In this document: positions 42,945 to 53,600 of the stretch, one piece after another
Position numbering within the stretch: position 1 is the stretch's first letter
How the letters are laid out: each line of letters opens with the position of its first letter
Source: Halieaceae bacterium UBA5044
GTDB lineage: Bacteria > Pseudomonadota > Gammaproteobacteria > Pseudomonadales > Halieaceae
Reading direction: 5' to 3'
NCBI GenBank assembly: GCA_002416125.1
Contig: DIBU01000006.1
Span: 124,001 to 188,000, forward strand
Length of the DNA: 64,000 nt
Program-made: the position numbers and the translations under genes
Notes under the pieces: model-generated
The model's input: only the letters and a program-made list of their open reading frames with translations
Database searches by the model: none
Told to the model about the DNA's origin: nothing

Positions 42945-44167
42945 CAACCGCCGAAGTCGTCCAGCAGAATGTTTTCCGGCTCCACACCCATGTCGGTGAG
43001 CATACGCACTACCGCGGCATTCATCATTGGCGGACCGCACATATAGTACTCGCAGTCCTCTGGCGCGGGGTGGTCCTTCAGGTATTCCTCGTACAGGACG
43101 TTATGGATAAAGCCCGTCAGGCCCTCCCAGTTGTCCTCGGGCTGCGGATCCGACAGGGCCACGTGCCACTCGAAGTTGTCATTCTCTGCGGCGAGCTGGT
43201 CGTAGTCCTCGACGTAGAACATCTCACGCAGCGAGCGCGCACCGTACCAGAAGGAAATCTTGCGCTTGCTCTGCAGGCGCTTGAGCTGGTCGAAGATGTG
43301 TGAGCGCATGGGCGCCATGCCCGCGCCACCGCCGATGAAGATCATCTCCGCGTCGGTGTCCTTGGCAAAAAACTCGCCAAAGGGACCATACACCTTCACT
43401 TTGTCGCCGGGCTTCAGGTTGAACACCCAGGACGACATCACACCAGGCGGGATGCCCTCGCTGCCCGGAGGCGGTGTCGCGATGCGGATGTTGAACTTGA
43501 CGACGCCGCGCTCTTCCGGGTAGTTGGCCATGGAGTAGGCACGGATGGTGGTTTCGTCAACGTGAGATTCCAGCTTGAAGAAACCGAAGCGTTCCCAGTC
43601 GCCGCGGTATTCCTCCTCGATCTCGAAGTCCTTGTACTTGACCACGTGCGGCGGGCACTCGAGCTGCACATAGCCCCCGGCGCGGAAGTCGACGTTCTCG
43701 CCCTCGGGCAGCTTCAGCGTCAGTTCCTTGATGAAGGTCGCCACGTTGGGATTGCTCTCTACCGTGCACTCCCACTGCTTGACGCCGAACACTTCTTCCG
43801 GCACTTCGATTTTCATGTCCTGCTTGACGGCGGTCTGGCAGCTCAGGCGCCAGCCCTCCTGCGCGTCACGCTTGGTGAAGTGGCTTTCCTCGGTAGGCAG
43901 CATGGCGCCGCCGCCCTCGGTGATGATGCATTTGCACTGCGCGCAGGTACCGCCGCCGCCGCAGGCCGAGGGCAGGAACAATCCGCTTTCGGACAGGGTC
44001 TGCAGCAATTTGCCACCCGCGGGTACGTGAATGGTTTTCTCGCCATTGATCTCAATGGCGACCTCGCCACTGCTCACCAGGCGAGAGCGTGCGCTCAGAA
44101 TGACGGCGACCAGGGCGAGCACGATCGCCGTGAACATGGTAACACCGAGGATGATCGTCAGGTTCAT
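42944..44167 (-). CDS. nqrF: Na+-NQR subunit F (NADH dehydrogenase, FAD and 2Fe-2S)
   Basis: Electron entry subunit of the sodium-pumping NADH:quinone oxidoreductase, 407 aa. It has one N-terminal membrane helix (about 3-26), a 2Fe-2S ferredoxin domain with Cys69, Cys75 and Cys78 in ACGGGGTCAQC plus a further Cys near 111, an FAD domain with the RAYSMANYP motif, and an NADH domain with FIGGGAGMAPMRSHIFD. The length is normal. It starts 14 bp after nqrE and ends in the apbE start. Confidence 0.97.
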   Translation of the reverse strand: MNLTIILGVTMFTAIVLALVAVILSARSRLVSSGEVAIEINGEKTIHVPAGGKLLQTLSESGLFLPSACGGGGTCAQCKCIITEGGGAMLPTEESHFTKRDAQEGWRLSCQTAVKQDMKIEVPEEVFGVKQWECTVESNPNVATFIKELTLKLPEGENVDFRAGGYVQLECPPHVVKYKDFEIEEEYRGDWERFGFFKLESHVDETTIRAYSMANYPEERGVVKFNIRIATPPPGSEGIPPGVMSSWVFNLKPGDKVKVYGPFGEFFAKDTDAEMIFIGGGAGMAPMRSHIFDQLKRLQSKRKISFWYGARSLREMFYVEDYDQLAAENDNFEWHVALSDPQPEDNWEGLTGFIHNVLYEEYLKDHPAPEDCEYYMCGPPMMNAAVVRMLTDMGVEPENILLDDFGG

Positions 44168-44181
44168 AACAGCACTTCCGC

Positions 44182-44790
44182 CTAGAGATTCATACCACCG
44201 AAAGACATAAAGCCAAGTGACATCAGACCCACCGTGATGAAGGTGATGCCCAGACCCTGCAGGCCGTCGGGCACGTCACTGTACTTGAGCTTTTCGCGAA
44301 TGCCTGCGAGGGCGACGATGGCGAGGGCCCAACCGACACCTGCGCCGGCACCGAACACCACGCTTTCACCGAAGCTGTAATCGCGTTCCACCATGAACAG
44401 CGCCGCGCCCAGGATGGCACAGTTTACTGTAATCAATGGCAGGAAGACGCCGAGCGCGTTGTACAGAACCGGGACGTACTTGTCGAGAAACATCTCCATG
44501 ATCTGGACGATGGCCGCGATAACGCCGATATAGGACAACAACCCGAGGAAGCTGAGGTCCACATCCGGCAGGCCCGCCCAGGCCAGCGCGCCGTCCGCCA
44601 GCAGGTAGTTGTAGATCAGGTTGTTCACCGGCACGGTGATGGTGAGTACGACGATAACGGCGATGCCGAGACCGATTGCCGCCTGTACCTTCTTGGAGAT
44701 AGCCAGGAAGGTACACATGCCAAGAAAGAACGCGAGCGCCATATTCTCGATGAACACGGCCCGGATAAACAGGCTCAGGTACTGTTCCAT
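44182..44790 (-). CDS. nqrE: Na+-NQR subunit E
   Basis: A 202-aa inner-membrane subunit with six helices, inverted in topology relative to NqrD; together they hold the intramembrane iron site. The conserved AFFLGMCTFLAISKK and TVNCAILGAALFMVERDYSF segments each contain one of the iron-site Cys residues. The start ATG at 44790 overlaps the nqrD stop by one base. Confidence 0.97.
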   Translation of the reverse strand: MEQYLSLFIRAVFIENMALAFFLGMCTFLAISKKVQAAIGLGIAVIVVLTITVPVNNLIYNYLLADGALAWAGLPDVDLSFLGLLSYIGVIAAIVQIMEMFLDKYVPVLYNALGVFLPLITVNCAILGAALFMVERDYSFGESVVFGAGAGVGWALAIVALAGIREKLKYSDVPDGLQGLGITFITVGLMSLGFMSFGGMNL

Positions 44791-45452
44791 TACGCGCCCT
44801 CCTCGGCAGCCGTGTGCTTGGCCATGCGGAAATCAGGCTCTTCAACCTGCTTCTTGTCGACGCTGCGCAGGATCCAGATGAAACCGCCGATCAGGAAAAA
44901 TGCGCTGGGCGGCAGCAGGAGCAGGCCGTTGGGGTTGTACCAGCCACCTTCCGTGACCAGCGGCAGCACCTCGATGCCAAACAGCTTGCCCGAGCCGAAC
45001 AGCTCGCGCACAAAGGCGACTGCGAGCAGCACTGTGCTGTAGCCGAGCCCGTTGCCGATGCCATCGAAGAAGCTGGGCAACGGCGGATTCTTCATCGCAA
45101 ACGCTTCCGCGCGCCCCATGACGATACAGTTGGTTATAATCAGGCCGACGAACACCGAAAGCTGTTTGCTGATGTCATAGGCGACGGCCTTCAGCACCTG
45201 GTCAACCACGATCACCAGTGAAGCGATGATCGTCATCTGCACGATGATACGAATGCTACCCGGTATCTGGGTGCGTATCGCAGAGATGAACAGGTTGGAG
45301 AAGGCTGTCACCAGCGTCAGCGCGATACACATCACTACGGTGACCTGTAGCGACGACGTAACCGCCAGTGCCGAGCAGATGCCGAGAATCTGCAGCGCAA
45401 TCGGATTGTTCTTGAAAATGGGTGTAACGAGGGTGTCCTTGACCGAAGACAT
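44790..45452 (-). CDS. nqrD: Na+-NQR subunit D
   Basis: A 220-aa inner-membrane subunit homologous to NqrE and RnfA/E. Conserved ALQILGICSALAVT and FVGLIITNCIVMGRAEAFA carry the iron-site Cys residues. ATG at 45452 is chosen because it gives the family start (SSVKDTLVTPIFKNNP); a longer in-frame upstream extension lies inside nqrC. It starts one base after the nqrC stop, with AGG about 8 bases upstream. Confidence 0.96.
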   Translation of the reverse strand: MSSVKDTLVTPIFKNNPIALQILGICSALAVTSSLQVTVVMCIALTLVTAFSNLFISAIRTQIPGSIRIIVQMTIIASLVIVVDQVLKAVAYDISKQLSVFVGLIITNCIVMGRAEAFAMKNPPLPSFFDGIGNGLGYSTVLLAVAFVRELFGSGKLFGIEVLPLVTEGGWYNPNGLLLLPPSAFFLIGGFIWILRSVDKKQVEEPDFRMAKHTAAEEGA

Positions 45453-45453
45453 C

Positions 45454-46227
45454 TCAGGCCTCCCCTGCTTTGAGATTGTTGAGGAACGGTTCGTAGCCCT
45501 GCTCACCGAGCCAGAAGTGAACCAGCTGGGTGACACCGCGGGAGGTCAGCGTTGCGCCGGACAAACCATCGACACGCCAGGGCGCATCCGGGCTGCCGGG
45601 GTCCACGCTACCCTTCGCCAGGGACAGAGCCACTTCGCCGTCGCGGTAGACCTGCTTGCCCGGCCACTGTGCTTTCCAGCGCGGATTATCCACTTCACCA
45701 CCCAGACCGGGCGTTTCGCCGTGCTCATAGAACCCGAGGCCGGCGACGGTATTGGCATCGGACTCCAGCGCGATGAAGCCATACAGGGTTGACCACAGGC
45801 CATAGCCGCGTACGGGCAGGATCAGCTTGTCGATGTCGCCCCCGCCGTCTTCCACGAGATACACCAGCGCATAATGCTCACGGCTGCCGATACCGGCGAT
45901 GTCTTCCGTCTTGCTCAGGTCCGTGGATTTGCCGGGTTCCTTCGCCGCCTTGGTCTGCTCGTAGCTGGCCGGGTCCACGGCATCCGTGAACTGCCCGGTG
46001 CGGAGGTCAACGACCCGGGTTTTCACCTGAGCGAACTGCTCCTCAACGGAGCGCGATTCATCGAGCATGCCCGCGGCTGCGAGGATATTGCGTTTGCGAT
46101 CCAAGGTCTTGTTTGCTTCCTGTGCCGGCTTGAGCATGACCGCGGCGGTCGAGACCACCACGGAGCAGACGATACAGAGCGCAAAGGCAACCAGCAGGGT
46201 CTTACTGATGCCGTCATTCTTAGACAC
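45454..46227 (-). CDS. nqrC: Na+-NQR subunit C (covalent FMN)
   Basis: A 257-aa subunit with one N-terminal helix (about 10-33) and a periplasmic FMN domain. The flavinylation motif is DGLSGATLTSRG with FMN expected on Thr226, the substrate of the ApbE encoded in the same cluster. GTG at 46227 is preferred over TTG at 46233 because GGAGG lies 7 bases before the GTG and only one base before the TTG. It overlaps nqrB by 8 bp. Confidence 0.96.
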   Translation of the reverse strand: MSKNDGISKTLLVAFALCIVCSVVVSTAAVMLKPAQEANKTLDRKRNILAAAGMLDESRSVEEQFAQVKTRVVDLRTGQFTDAVDPASYEQTKAAKEPGKSTDLSKTEDIAGIGSREHYALVYLVEDGGGDIDKLILPVRGYGLWSTLYGFIALESDANTVAGLGFYEHGETPGLGGEVDNPRWKAQWPGKQVYRDGEVALSLAKGSVDPGSPDAPWRVDGLSGATLTSRGVTQLVHFWLGEQGYEPFLNNLKAGEA

Positions 46228-47419
46228 GGGCAAGCCTCCGTTTGATATTCGACTGGATCACAAAGTGGTCCATCAGCGGCGCAAACAGGTTGGCGAAAAG
46301 AATCGCCAGCATGATGCCCTCGGGGAACGCCGGGTTCACCACCCGGATCAGCACACACATCACGCCGATCAGGATACCGTAGGCGAACTTCCCGGTATTG
46401 GTGTAGGCCGCAGACACCGGATCCGTCGCCATGAACATCATGCCGAAGGCGAAACCACCCACCACCAGATGCCAGTAGAAAGGCATATTGAACATGGGGT
46501 TGGTTTCGGACCCGATCAGGTTGAACAGTGAAGACAGGGCCACCATACCGATGAACACACCTGCGACGATACGCCACGACGCAATGCGCATCAGCATCAG
46601 CACGGCACCGCCGATCAGAATGGCCAGCGTGGAGGTTTCGCCGATAGAGCCGTGAATATTGCCGAGAAAGGCCTGCATCCAGGTGATCTGTTCCTGGGCA
46701 AGGCCAGCCATGCCGTCGGAGGCGACAATGGACAGCGGTGTGGCGCCGGTATAGCCGTCCACCGCCGTCCAGACGCCGTCACCGGACATCTGAGCGGGAT
46801 AAGCGAAGTACAGGAAGGCCCGTCCGGTCAACGCAGGGTTGAGGAAGTTCTTCCCGGTGCCGCCGAACACTTCCTTGCCAATCACCACACCGAAGCTGAT
46901 GCCCAGAGCAACCTGCCACAGGGGTACGTCCGGGGGGCAGATCAGCGCGAACAGAATGGACGTGACGAAGAAGCCTTCGTTCACCTCGTGCCCGCGTTTC
47001 ATGGCAAACAGGACTTCCCAGAACCCACCGACCAAAAAGGTGGTGGCATAGATAGGCAGGAAGTAGAGGGCGCCGAAGAAGAAGCAATCCCAGAGACTGG
47101 AAGCGTCGTAGCCACCGAACGCAGCGATCAGGCTACCCCGCCAGCCGTCTACCTGACCACCAGTGGCCGCAAGAATGTCGTTGGCTTGGAAGCCCAGGTT
47201 GTACATGCCGTAGAACATGGCGGGGAACGTTGCGAACCAGACGGTGATCATGATGCGCTTCAGATCCACGCCATCGCGCACATGCGCCGTGCTCCGCGTT
47301 ACCGAGGACGGCGAATAGAAGATTGTGTCAATCGCTTCGTACAGCGGATACCACTGCTTGAAGCGGCCGCCTTCTTCAAAGTGGTGTTCTACACCATCAA
47401 GGATCTTACGCAGTCCCAC
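46220..47419 (-). CDS. nqrB: Na+-NQR subunit B (covalent FMN, quinone site)
   Basis: A 399-aa, roughly ten-helix membrane subunit which forms the sodium channel with the covalent FMN and binds ubiquinone. The flavinylation motif is DGYTGATPLS with FMN expected on Thr227. GKEVFGGTGKNFLNPALTGR and FATFPAMFYGMYNLG are highly conserved family blocks. The start is GTG at 47419, with AGGAGG about 8-9 bases upstream, 3 bp after the nqrA stop. Confidence 0.97.
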   Translation of the reverse strand: MGLRKILDGVEHHFEEGGRFKQWYPLYEAIDTIFYSPSSVTRSTAHVRDGVDLKRIMITVWFATFPAMFYGMYNLGFQANDILAATGGQVDGWRGSLIAAFGGYDASSLWDCFFFGALYFLPIYATTFLVGGFWEVLFAMKRGHEVNEGFFVTSILFALICPPDVPLWQVALGISFGVVIGKEVFGGTGKNFLNPALTGRAFLYFAYPAQMSGDGVWTAVDGYTGATPLSIVASDGMAGLAQEQITWMQAFLGNIHGSIGETSTLAILIGGAVLMLMRIASWRIVAGVFIGMVALSSLFNLIGSETNPMFNMPFYWHLVVGGFAFGMMFMATDPVSAAYTNTGKFAYGILIGVMCVLIRVVNPAFPEGIMLAILFANLFAPLMDHFVIQSNIKRRLARV

Positions 47420-47422
47420 GGC

Positions 47423-48769
47423 TTAACCCTCCTTCTCGATGCGCGTCAGGTTGTCCCGCAAGATGGGACCGTACTCGTATTTGCCGGGGCACACATACGT
47501 GCACAGCGCGAGGTCTTCTTCGTCCAGGTCCAGGCAGCCAAGCGACTGCGCGGTTTCCGTATCGCCGACGATCAGTGCCCGCAGCAGGTGCGTCGGCAGG
47601 TAGTCCTGGGGAACCACCGTCTCATAGGTGCCCACCGGCACCATGGCGCGCTGGCTGCCGTTGGTTGTGGTGGTCATTGCCAGCGGCTTGAGACCGAACA
47701 GGCTGCTGAGGTAGATCCCGAGGTTTGAGTGCTTTTCCACACCGGGGGAAAGCCATCCCATGAAGGCGCGCTGACGCCCCTCCAGCAGCACGGAGACCTG
47801 GTTGTGGTAGCGCCCGAGGTAGGCGGTGGGGGCCTGTACGCGGCGGCCGCCAAGCACCGAGCCCGAAATGATGCGGTTCTCACCGTCTTTCAACTCGCCG
47901 GCACAGAGCGCCTGCAGGTCGGCACCCAGTCTCGTGCGCAACAGGCGCGGTTTGTTGACCTGCGGCCCGCTGAGGGCGATGACACGCGACGTGTAGATGG
48001 AGCCGTCAAGGAACAGCCGGCCGAAGGCGATCACGTCCTGGTAGCCGATGGTCCACACCACTTTGGTCGCGGTGACGCCACCCTCCAGGAAGTGGATATG
48101 GGTGCCCGCCAGGCCCGCCGGGTGCGGGCCCGCGAACTCGGCTACCTGGATGGTCGCGGCCTGCCCCGAGGGCAGGTTGGCACCGGGCGCTGTACACAGA
48201 TAGACCGGACCTGCGGTCAACTGCGCGAGGATGTCCTGCCCCAGCGCAAACGCTTCCGCCTCGGCGGCAATGACCACCGCTGGATCGGGGGCAAGTGGGT
48301 GGGTGTCGATCGCGGTAATGAAAATCGCGGCGGCCTCGGCGTCCAGCGCCGGGACCCGGCTGAAGGGACGTGTCCTGAGCGCGGTCCACTGCCCCGCCTG
48401 GTTGAGGTGCTCGCGAATGGCCTGACCGCCCAGCCCACGTACCTGGTCGGCGCTGTAGGCGGTAAAGCTCTCGGAGGCGTCGCCCTCCACCTCGATGACG
48501 ACGGACTGCAGCACGCGCCGCGCACCCCGGTTGATCGCCGACACCACGCCACCCGCGGGTGCCGTGTAACGCACACCGTCGGTCTTCTTGTCGGTGAACA
48601 GCAGCTGGCCCGCCTTTACCCGGTCGCCTTCGGCAACTTCCATGGTGGGTTTCATGCCCACGTAGTCTGGACCGACAAGGGCGACAGCGCGCGCCGGGGA
48701 AGCGTCTTCAATCGATTGCTGGGGGGCCCCCTGGATGGGAATATCCATGCCCCGCTTGATCTTGATCAT
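47423..48769 (-). CDS. nqrA: Na+-NQR subunit A
   Basis: A 448-aa peripheral cytosolic subunit, first gene of the operon. It has a biotinyl/lipoyl-like N-terminal domain (MIKIKRGMDIPIQGAPQQ) and RnfC-related domains; the GLKPLAMTTTTNGSQRAMVP and CPGKYEYGPILRDNL blocks are typical of NqrA. ATG at 48769. It is preceded by a leader of about 150 bases from the candidate promoter. Confidence 0.97.
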   Translation of the reverse strand: MIKIKRGMDIPIQGAPQQSIEDASPARAVALVGPDYVGMKPTMEVAEGDRVKAGQLLFTDKKTDGVRYTAPAGGVVSAINRGARRVLQSVVIEVEGDASESFTAYSADQVRGLGGQAIREHLNQAGQWTALRTRPFSRVPALDAEAAAIFITAIDTHPLAPDPAVVIAAEAEAFALGQDILAQLTAGPVYLCTAPGANLPSGQAATIQVAEFAGPHPAGLAGTHIHFLEGGVTATKVVWTIGYQDVIAFGRLFLDGSIYTSRVIALSGPQVNKPRLLRTRLGADLQALCAGELKDGENRIISGSVLGGRRVQAPTAYLGRYHNQVSVLLEGRQRAFMGWLSPGVEKHSNLGIYLSSLFGLKPLAMTTTTNGSQRAMVPVGTYETVVPQDYLPTHLLRALIVGDTETAQSLGCLDLDEEDLALCTYVCPGKYEYGPILRDNLTRIEKEG

Positions 48770-48923
48770 ACGATCTGCCTACAGGTTCGTCAGTATTTGT
48801 GGCGGCCAGAGCCGTGCGAAGGAGTTGGCACCCCAAAGCTGGCAGAGGCGAGGCGCCGGGTCATCCGTGCGCCTGGCCAGGCCGGAGAAATCAAGCGCAG
48901 CCGCCCTGTCCCGGGCCGCGCGC

Positions 48924-48929
48924 ATTATA
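48924..48929 (-). promoter_or_regulatory. Candidate -10 box of the nqr operon
   Basis: A consensus TATAAT on the minus strand in the 243-bp gap between gap and nqrA. No convincing -35 box lies 15-18 bp upstream. The predicted leader to nqrA is about 150 bases; apart from this box I see nothing definite in the gap. Confidence 0.45.
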
Positions 48930-49012
48930 ACGGAAGCCTGCGCCAAAACACCACTGCGCAAGCGCCCCGTCACGCCATTTCCGTCCATCGCGGCGGCCGC
49001 CCGCTGTGTTTC

Positions 49013-50482
49013 TCAGGCATTCTTCGGATAGCGGGCGTAGCGTATCCCCGACACCTGCTCGAGAATCCGATACACCTGGCAGCTGTAGCCGAACTCGTTG
49101 TCGTACCAGAGGTACAGAACAGCCTGGGTGCCGTTCACGATGGTGGCCTGGGCATCGAAGATACAGGCGTGCCGGGAGCCGACAAAGTCGCTCGACACCA
49201 CCTCGGGAGAGTTGGAATAGTCGATCTGCTTGCGCATCGACGAGTGCAGTGCCATGTGCCGCATGTACTCGTTCACTTCTTCCTTGGTGGTTGCGCGACC
49301 CAGCGTGAGATTGAGGATGGCCATGGAGACATTGGGAATCGGTACACGTATGGCGTTGCCGGTGAGCTTGCCTGCGAGCTGCGGCAACACCTTGGCCACC
49401 GCCTTGGCGGCGCCCGTCTCGGTGATGACCATATTCAGCGGCGCGCTGCGGCCCCGCCGATCAGCCTTGTGGTAGTTGTCGATCAGGTTCTGGTCGTTGG
49501 TGTAGGCGTGCACCGTTTCGACGTGCCCGCTGATGATGCCGTAACGGTCATCCATTGCCTTCAGCGGCGGCACGATCGCATTCGTGGTGCAGGATGCCGC
49601 GGAAATGATGCTGTCGGAGGCGTCGATCATGTCATTGTTGATGCCCGCAACCACATTCTTCATGTCGCCCTTGCCCGGCGCCGTGAGGATGACCTTGGCC
49701 ACACCCTTGGACTTGAGATGCCGTGACAGCCCGGCCTCATCGCGCCATACCCCGGTGTTATCGACCACAATCGCATTGTTAATGCCGTATTCCGTGTAGT
49801 CGATGCTGTCGGGCGAGTCGGCGTAAATGACCTTGACTTCGTTGCCGTTGGCCACAAACGACTGGCGCTCCTCGTCCACGCGGATGGTGCCGTCAAAGGC
49901 CCCGTGCACAGAATCACGCCGCAACAGGCTGGCGCGTTTCACCAGGTCGTCAGGGGCGGAGCCCTTGCGCACGACAACGGCCCGCAGGCGCAGCGATTCG
50001 CCACCATCCGTCTTGTCGATCAGAATGCGTGCCATGAGGCGGCCGATACGACCGAAGCCGTAGAGCACCACATCCACCGGGCCACGCCCCGGCTCTGCCT
50101 TGGCGCCAATCAGGTCGGCGACCTGCTGGCGAACATAATCATCGACACTGAGACCGGCGCCCTCGCCTTTATCGTAATACTGCACCGCGAGACGGCCGAT
50201 ATCGATATGCGCAGGTCCCAGGTCCAGGGCCGACAGGGATTTGATGATGGGGAAGGTCTCGAACTCGGAGAGCTCGTTCTCCTCCACCTGCCGCACGTAG
50301 CGGTGGTCCTTCATGATCTGGGTGACAGACTGGTTCACCAGTGACTTGCCGTAGATGTAGCACTTTACATTCTTGCGGCGGGACAGCTCACCGACCAGGG
50401 GAATCATGCCTTCGGCCAGCGCTTCGCGCTCTTTCCAGTCTCTGAAATAGTCGTCGGGGCGCTCTCGCTTGCGTTCGTTCAC
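49013..50482 (-). CDS. gap: Glyceraldehyde-3-phosphate dehydrogenase, long form with N-terminal extension
   Basis: A 489-aa GAPDH of the long type found in Pseudomonas next to mfd. About 137 residues of mostly helical extension precede the NAD domain (YGFGRIGRL at 141-149). The catalytic Cys298 lies in SAASCTTNAIVP, followed by HAYTNDQNLID. The C-terminal WYDNEFGYSCQ block is complete. The long form is usually linked to gluconeogenesis or NADP use, which is known from relatives and not shown here. The start is GTG at 50482. It is divergent from mfd, with a good promoter at 50530-50558. Confidence 0.93.
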   Translation of the reverse strand: MNERKRERPDDYFRDWKEREALAEGMIPLVGELSRRKNVKCYIYGKSLVNQSVTQIMKDHRYVRQVEENELSEFETFPIIKSLSALDLGPAHIDIGRLAVQYYDKGEGAGLSVDDYVRQQVADLIGAKAEPGRGPVDVVLYGFGRIGRLMARILIDKTDGGESLRLRAVVVRKGSAPDDLVKRASLLRRDSVHGAFDGTIRVDEERQSFVANGNEVKVIYADSPDSIDYTEYGINNAIVVDNTGVWRDEAGLSRHLKSKGVAKVILTAPGKGDMKNVVAGINNDMIDASDSIISAASCTTNAIVPPLKAMDDRYGIISGHVETVHAYTNDQNLIDNYHKADRRGRSAPLNMVITETGAAKAVAKVLPQLAGKLTGNAIRVPIPNVSMAILNLTLGRATTKEEVNEYMRHMALHSSMRKQIDYSNSPEVVSSDFVGSRHACIFDAQATIVNGTQAVLYLWYDNEFGYSCQVYRILEQVSGIRYARYPKNA

Positions 50483-50529
50483 TCGTCTGTCACCTGTGTG
50501 AGGGGGAATCAGGGCTGCAACGGGCGCGT

Positions 50530-50558
50530 ATTATCCCGCCGCATCCCGGTGAGGGCAA
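50530..50558 (-). promoter_or_regulatory. Candidate sigma-70 promoter of gap
   Basis: On the minus strand TTGCCC (complement of 50553-50558) and GATAAT (complement of 50530-50535) are separated by 17 bp, leaving a leader of about 40 bases before the GTG start. Confidence 0.5.
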
Positions 50559-50626
50559 GGCACAGTGGTACTTTTCACCCAGCGCTTTACAATAACCGCC
50601 CCTTCCGCAGTGAAACGCCAGGCTTT

Positions 50627-53600
50627 ATGTACAGATCCCTGCTCGCCAGCACACCCTGGCCCGCGAAATCCGGTACCCGGACCGCCATCGGCCCCTTCCA
50701 CGGCTGTGCCGAGGCCCGGCTGATAGCGGAGATGGCCCGGCCAGACAGCCTGCTCCTGGTCATCACCGCGGACACCAGTTCAGCCCTGGCGCTGGAGCGG
50801 GAGCTGCCGTTCTTCCTGGCCGAGCCCGTCGACATCCTGGCGTTTCCCGACTGGGAGACGCTGCCCTACGACAATTTTTCGCCGCACCAGGACATCGTCT
50901 CCGAGCGACTGGAGACCCTGTACCGGCTGCCCACGCTCACAGCGGGCATTCTTGTGGTGCCCATCTCCACGCTCATGCACCGGCTGCCACCGGTGCATTA
51001 TGTGGCGGGCTCGAGCCTGGTGCTGGAGCCCGGGCAGTTACTGGACCGCGAGTCCTTCCGGCGGAACCTGGAGCGCAACGGCTACCGCAATGTCGAGACC
51101 GTCTACGAGCACGGTGAATTCGCCCTGCGCGGCTCACTGCTGGATATCTATCCCATGGGCAGCGAGCTGCCCTTTCGGGTGGATCTGTTGGACGACGAGG
51201 TCGACAGTTTGCGGACCTTCAGCCCCGACACCCAGCGCACACTGGAGAAAGTCGCCGCCATCAACCTGTTGCCCGCTCGCGAATACCCGCTGAATCCCGC
51301 GGCCATCGAGCGCTTCCGGCTGAGCTGGTACGAGGCCTTCGATGTCGACCACGACGCCTGCCCCACCTACCGCGAAGTCAGTGCGGGTCGCGCACCCGGC
51401 GGCTGCGAGTACTATCTGCCGCTGTTTTTCGAGCACTGCGCCAGCCTTTTCGACTACCTCCCGGAAGGCACCCCGGTCATTGCCATCGGCGACCACTACC
51501 GGGCCGCGCAGCGCTTCTGGGAAGATGCCGGACACCGATACACCGAGTACGGCATTGATACTCGGCGCCCCCTGCTCCCTCCCGCGCGCTGTTTCACTCC
51601 GGTGGAGGAACTGTACCAACTGATGGGCCAGTGCCCGGTGTTGGAGCTGCGACGCAATCCGGAGGCGCCGACACACGTGGCCAGCCCCTCGCAACCCCTG
51701 CCCGACCTGAGCACCGAGGGCGCGCGCCAGACACCTGCCGAGCGGCTGCAGCACTTCATGCAACAGCATACGGCGCCGCTGTTGCTGTGCGCGGAATCCG
51801 CCGGCCGCAGGGAGATCCTGCTGGAAAATCTCGCCGCCCACGGCCTGACGCCCCCCGAGGTGGCGGACTGGGCCGAATTCCTGGCCTCGGGACTGCGCTT
51901 CGCCATCAGCACTGCACCGATTGATCGCGGCATGTACTTTGGCGCCGACCAGCCGGCACTGGTTTGCGAAGCGCAGCTGTTCGGCAACCGGGTCGCCCAG
52001 CGGCGGCGCCGGCGCAAGGTTGATGAAGCCCACGCGGAAAATGTGTTTCGCGATATCAATGAGCTCCGCGAGGGTGTGCCCGTGGTGCATCTGGAGCACG
52101 GTGTGGGTCGCTACCTCGGGCTGCAAACCCTTGAGGTGGATGGCGCCGACAATGAATTCCTGACGCTGGAATACGCGCAGGGCAGCAAGCTATACGTGCC
52201 CGTCGCCTCATTACACCTGGTCAGCCGCTACGCTGGCAGCGATCCGGAACTCGCCCCGCTGCACAAGCTGGGCTCTGACCAGTGGGAAAAAGCCAGGCGC
52301 AAGGCCACCGAAAAGGCCAGTGATGTGGCCGCGCAGCTGTTGGATGTCTACGCACGTCGCGAGGCCCGCAAGGGCTTCTGCTTCGAGTTGCCCGCCCTCG
52401 AGTACGAGCAGTTCGCCGCAAGCTTTCCCTTCGAGGAGACCGCGGACCAGGCTGCGGCAATTGACGCGGTGATCGCCGACATGACCGCCGAGCGTGTCAT
52501 GGATCGGCTCGTGTGCGGTGACGTTGGCTTCGGCAAGACCGAGGTGGCCATGCGCGCTGCCTTCATCGCCGCACGCAATGGCAAGCAGGTCGCTGTGCTG
52601 GTTCCGACCACCCTGCTCGCCCAGCAGCACTTCAACTCTTTTGCCGATCGTTTTGCGGACTGGCCGGTGACCGTGGAGGTTGTTTCACGCTTCAAGAGCG
52701 GCAAGGACCTCGGCGGGGTGCTGCAGCGGGTCAGCAATGGCGACATCGACATTCTTATCGGCACCCACAAACTGCTCTCCAGCGACTTCCGCTTTCACGA
52801 CCTCGGCCTGCTGATCATTGATGAAGAGCACCGGTTTGGTGTCAAACAGAAGGAAGCGATCAAGGCCCTGCGCGCTGAGGTCGACATCCTCACACTGACC
52901 GCGACCCCCATCCCGCGTACGCTCAACATGGCACTGGGAGGTATGCGCGACCTGTCTGTCATCGCCACGCCACCGGCACGCCGCCTGTCGATCAAGACCT
53001 TTGTCCGGGAACACAACATCGCCCTGATTCGCGAGGCCGTGCTGCGTGAGACCCTGCGCGGGGGGCAGGTGTACTACCTGCACAACGAAGTGAAAAGTAT
53101 CGAGGAGGCCGGCCGCAAGCTGCGGGAGCTGCTGCCGGATCTGTCCATCGGGGTTGCCCACGGGCAGATGCGCGAGGCCGAACTGGAACAGGTCATGTCC
53201 GCGTTCTACCACCAGCGCCACCACATCCTGCTGTGCACGACCATCATTGAAACCGGGATCGACGTGCCGACCGCCAACACCATCATCATCGAGCGCGCCG
53301 ACAAGTTCGGCCTCGCCCAGCTGCATCAGCTGCGCGGACGGGTTGGCCGCTCGCACCACCAGGCGTACGCCTACCTGCTGTGCCCGCCGCGTTCGGCAAT
53401 CACACCCGATGCGGAAAAACGTCTCGAAGCCATCGAAGCCGCGGGAGACCTCGGCGCCGGTTATCTGCTGGCGACCCACGACCTGGAAATTCGCGGTGCG
53501 GGGGAACTGCTGGGGGATGAACAGAGCGGGCAAATACACAGCGTGGGCTTCGCGCTGTACATGCGCATGCTGGAGCGCGCCGTGGCGGCATTGCGGCGCG

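Noticed and set aside
42944..43040. Longer apbE N-terminus starting at 43040
   Set aside because: It would lie inside nqrF and put a polar leader before the lipoprotein signal peptide; ATG at 42944 gives a normal lipobox position.
47729..49726. 665-codon plus-strand open frame opposite nqrA and gap
   Set aside because: It crosses two well-supported genes and the nqr promoter region and shows no protein family pattern.
49013..50482. GAPDH N-terminal extension as a gene fusion
   Set aside because: The extension is standard for the long GAPDH type found beside mfd in Pseudomonas, so it is not new.
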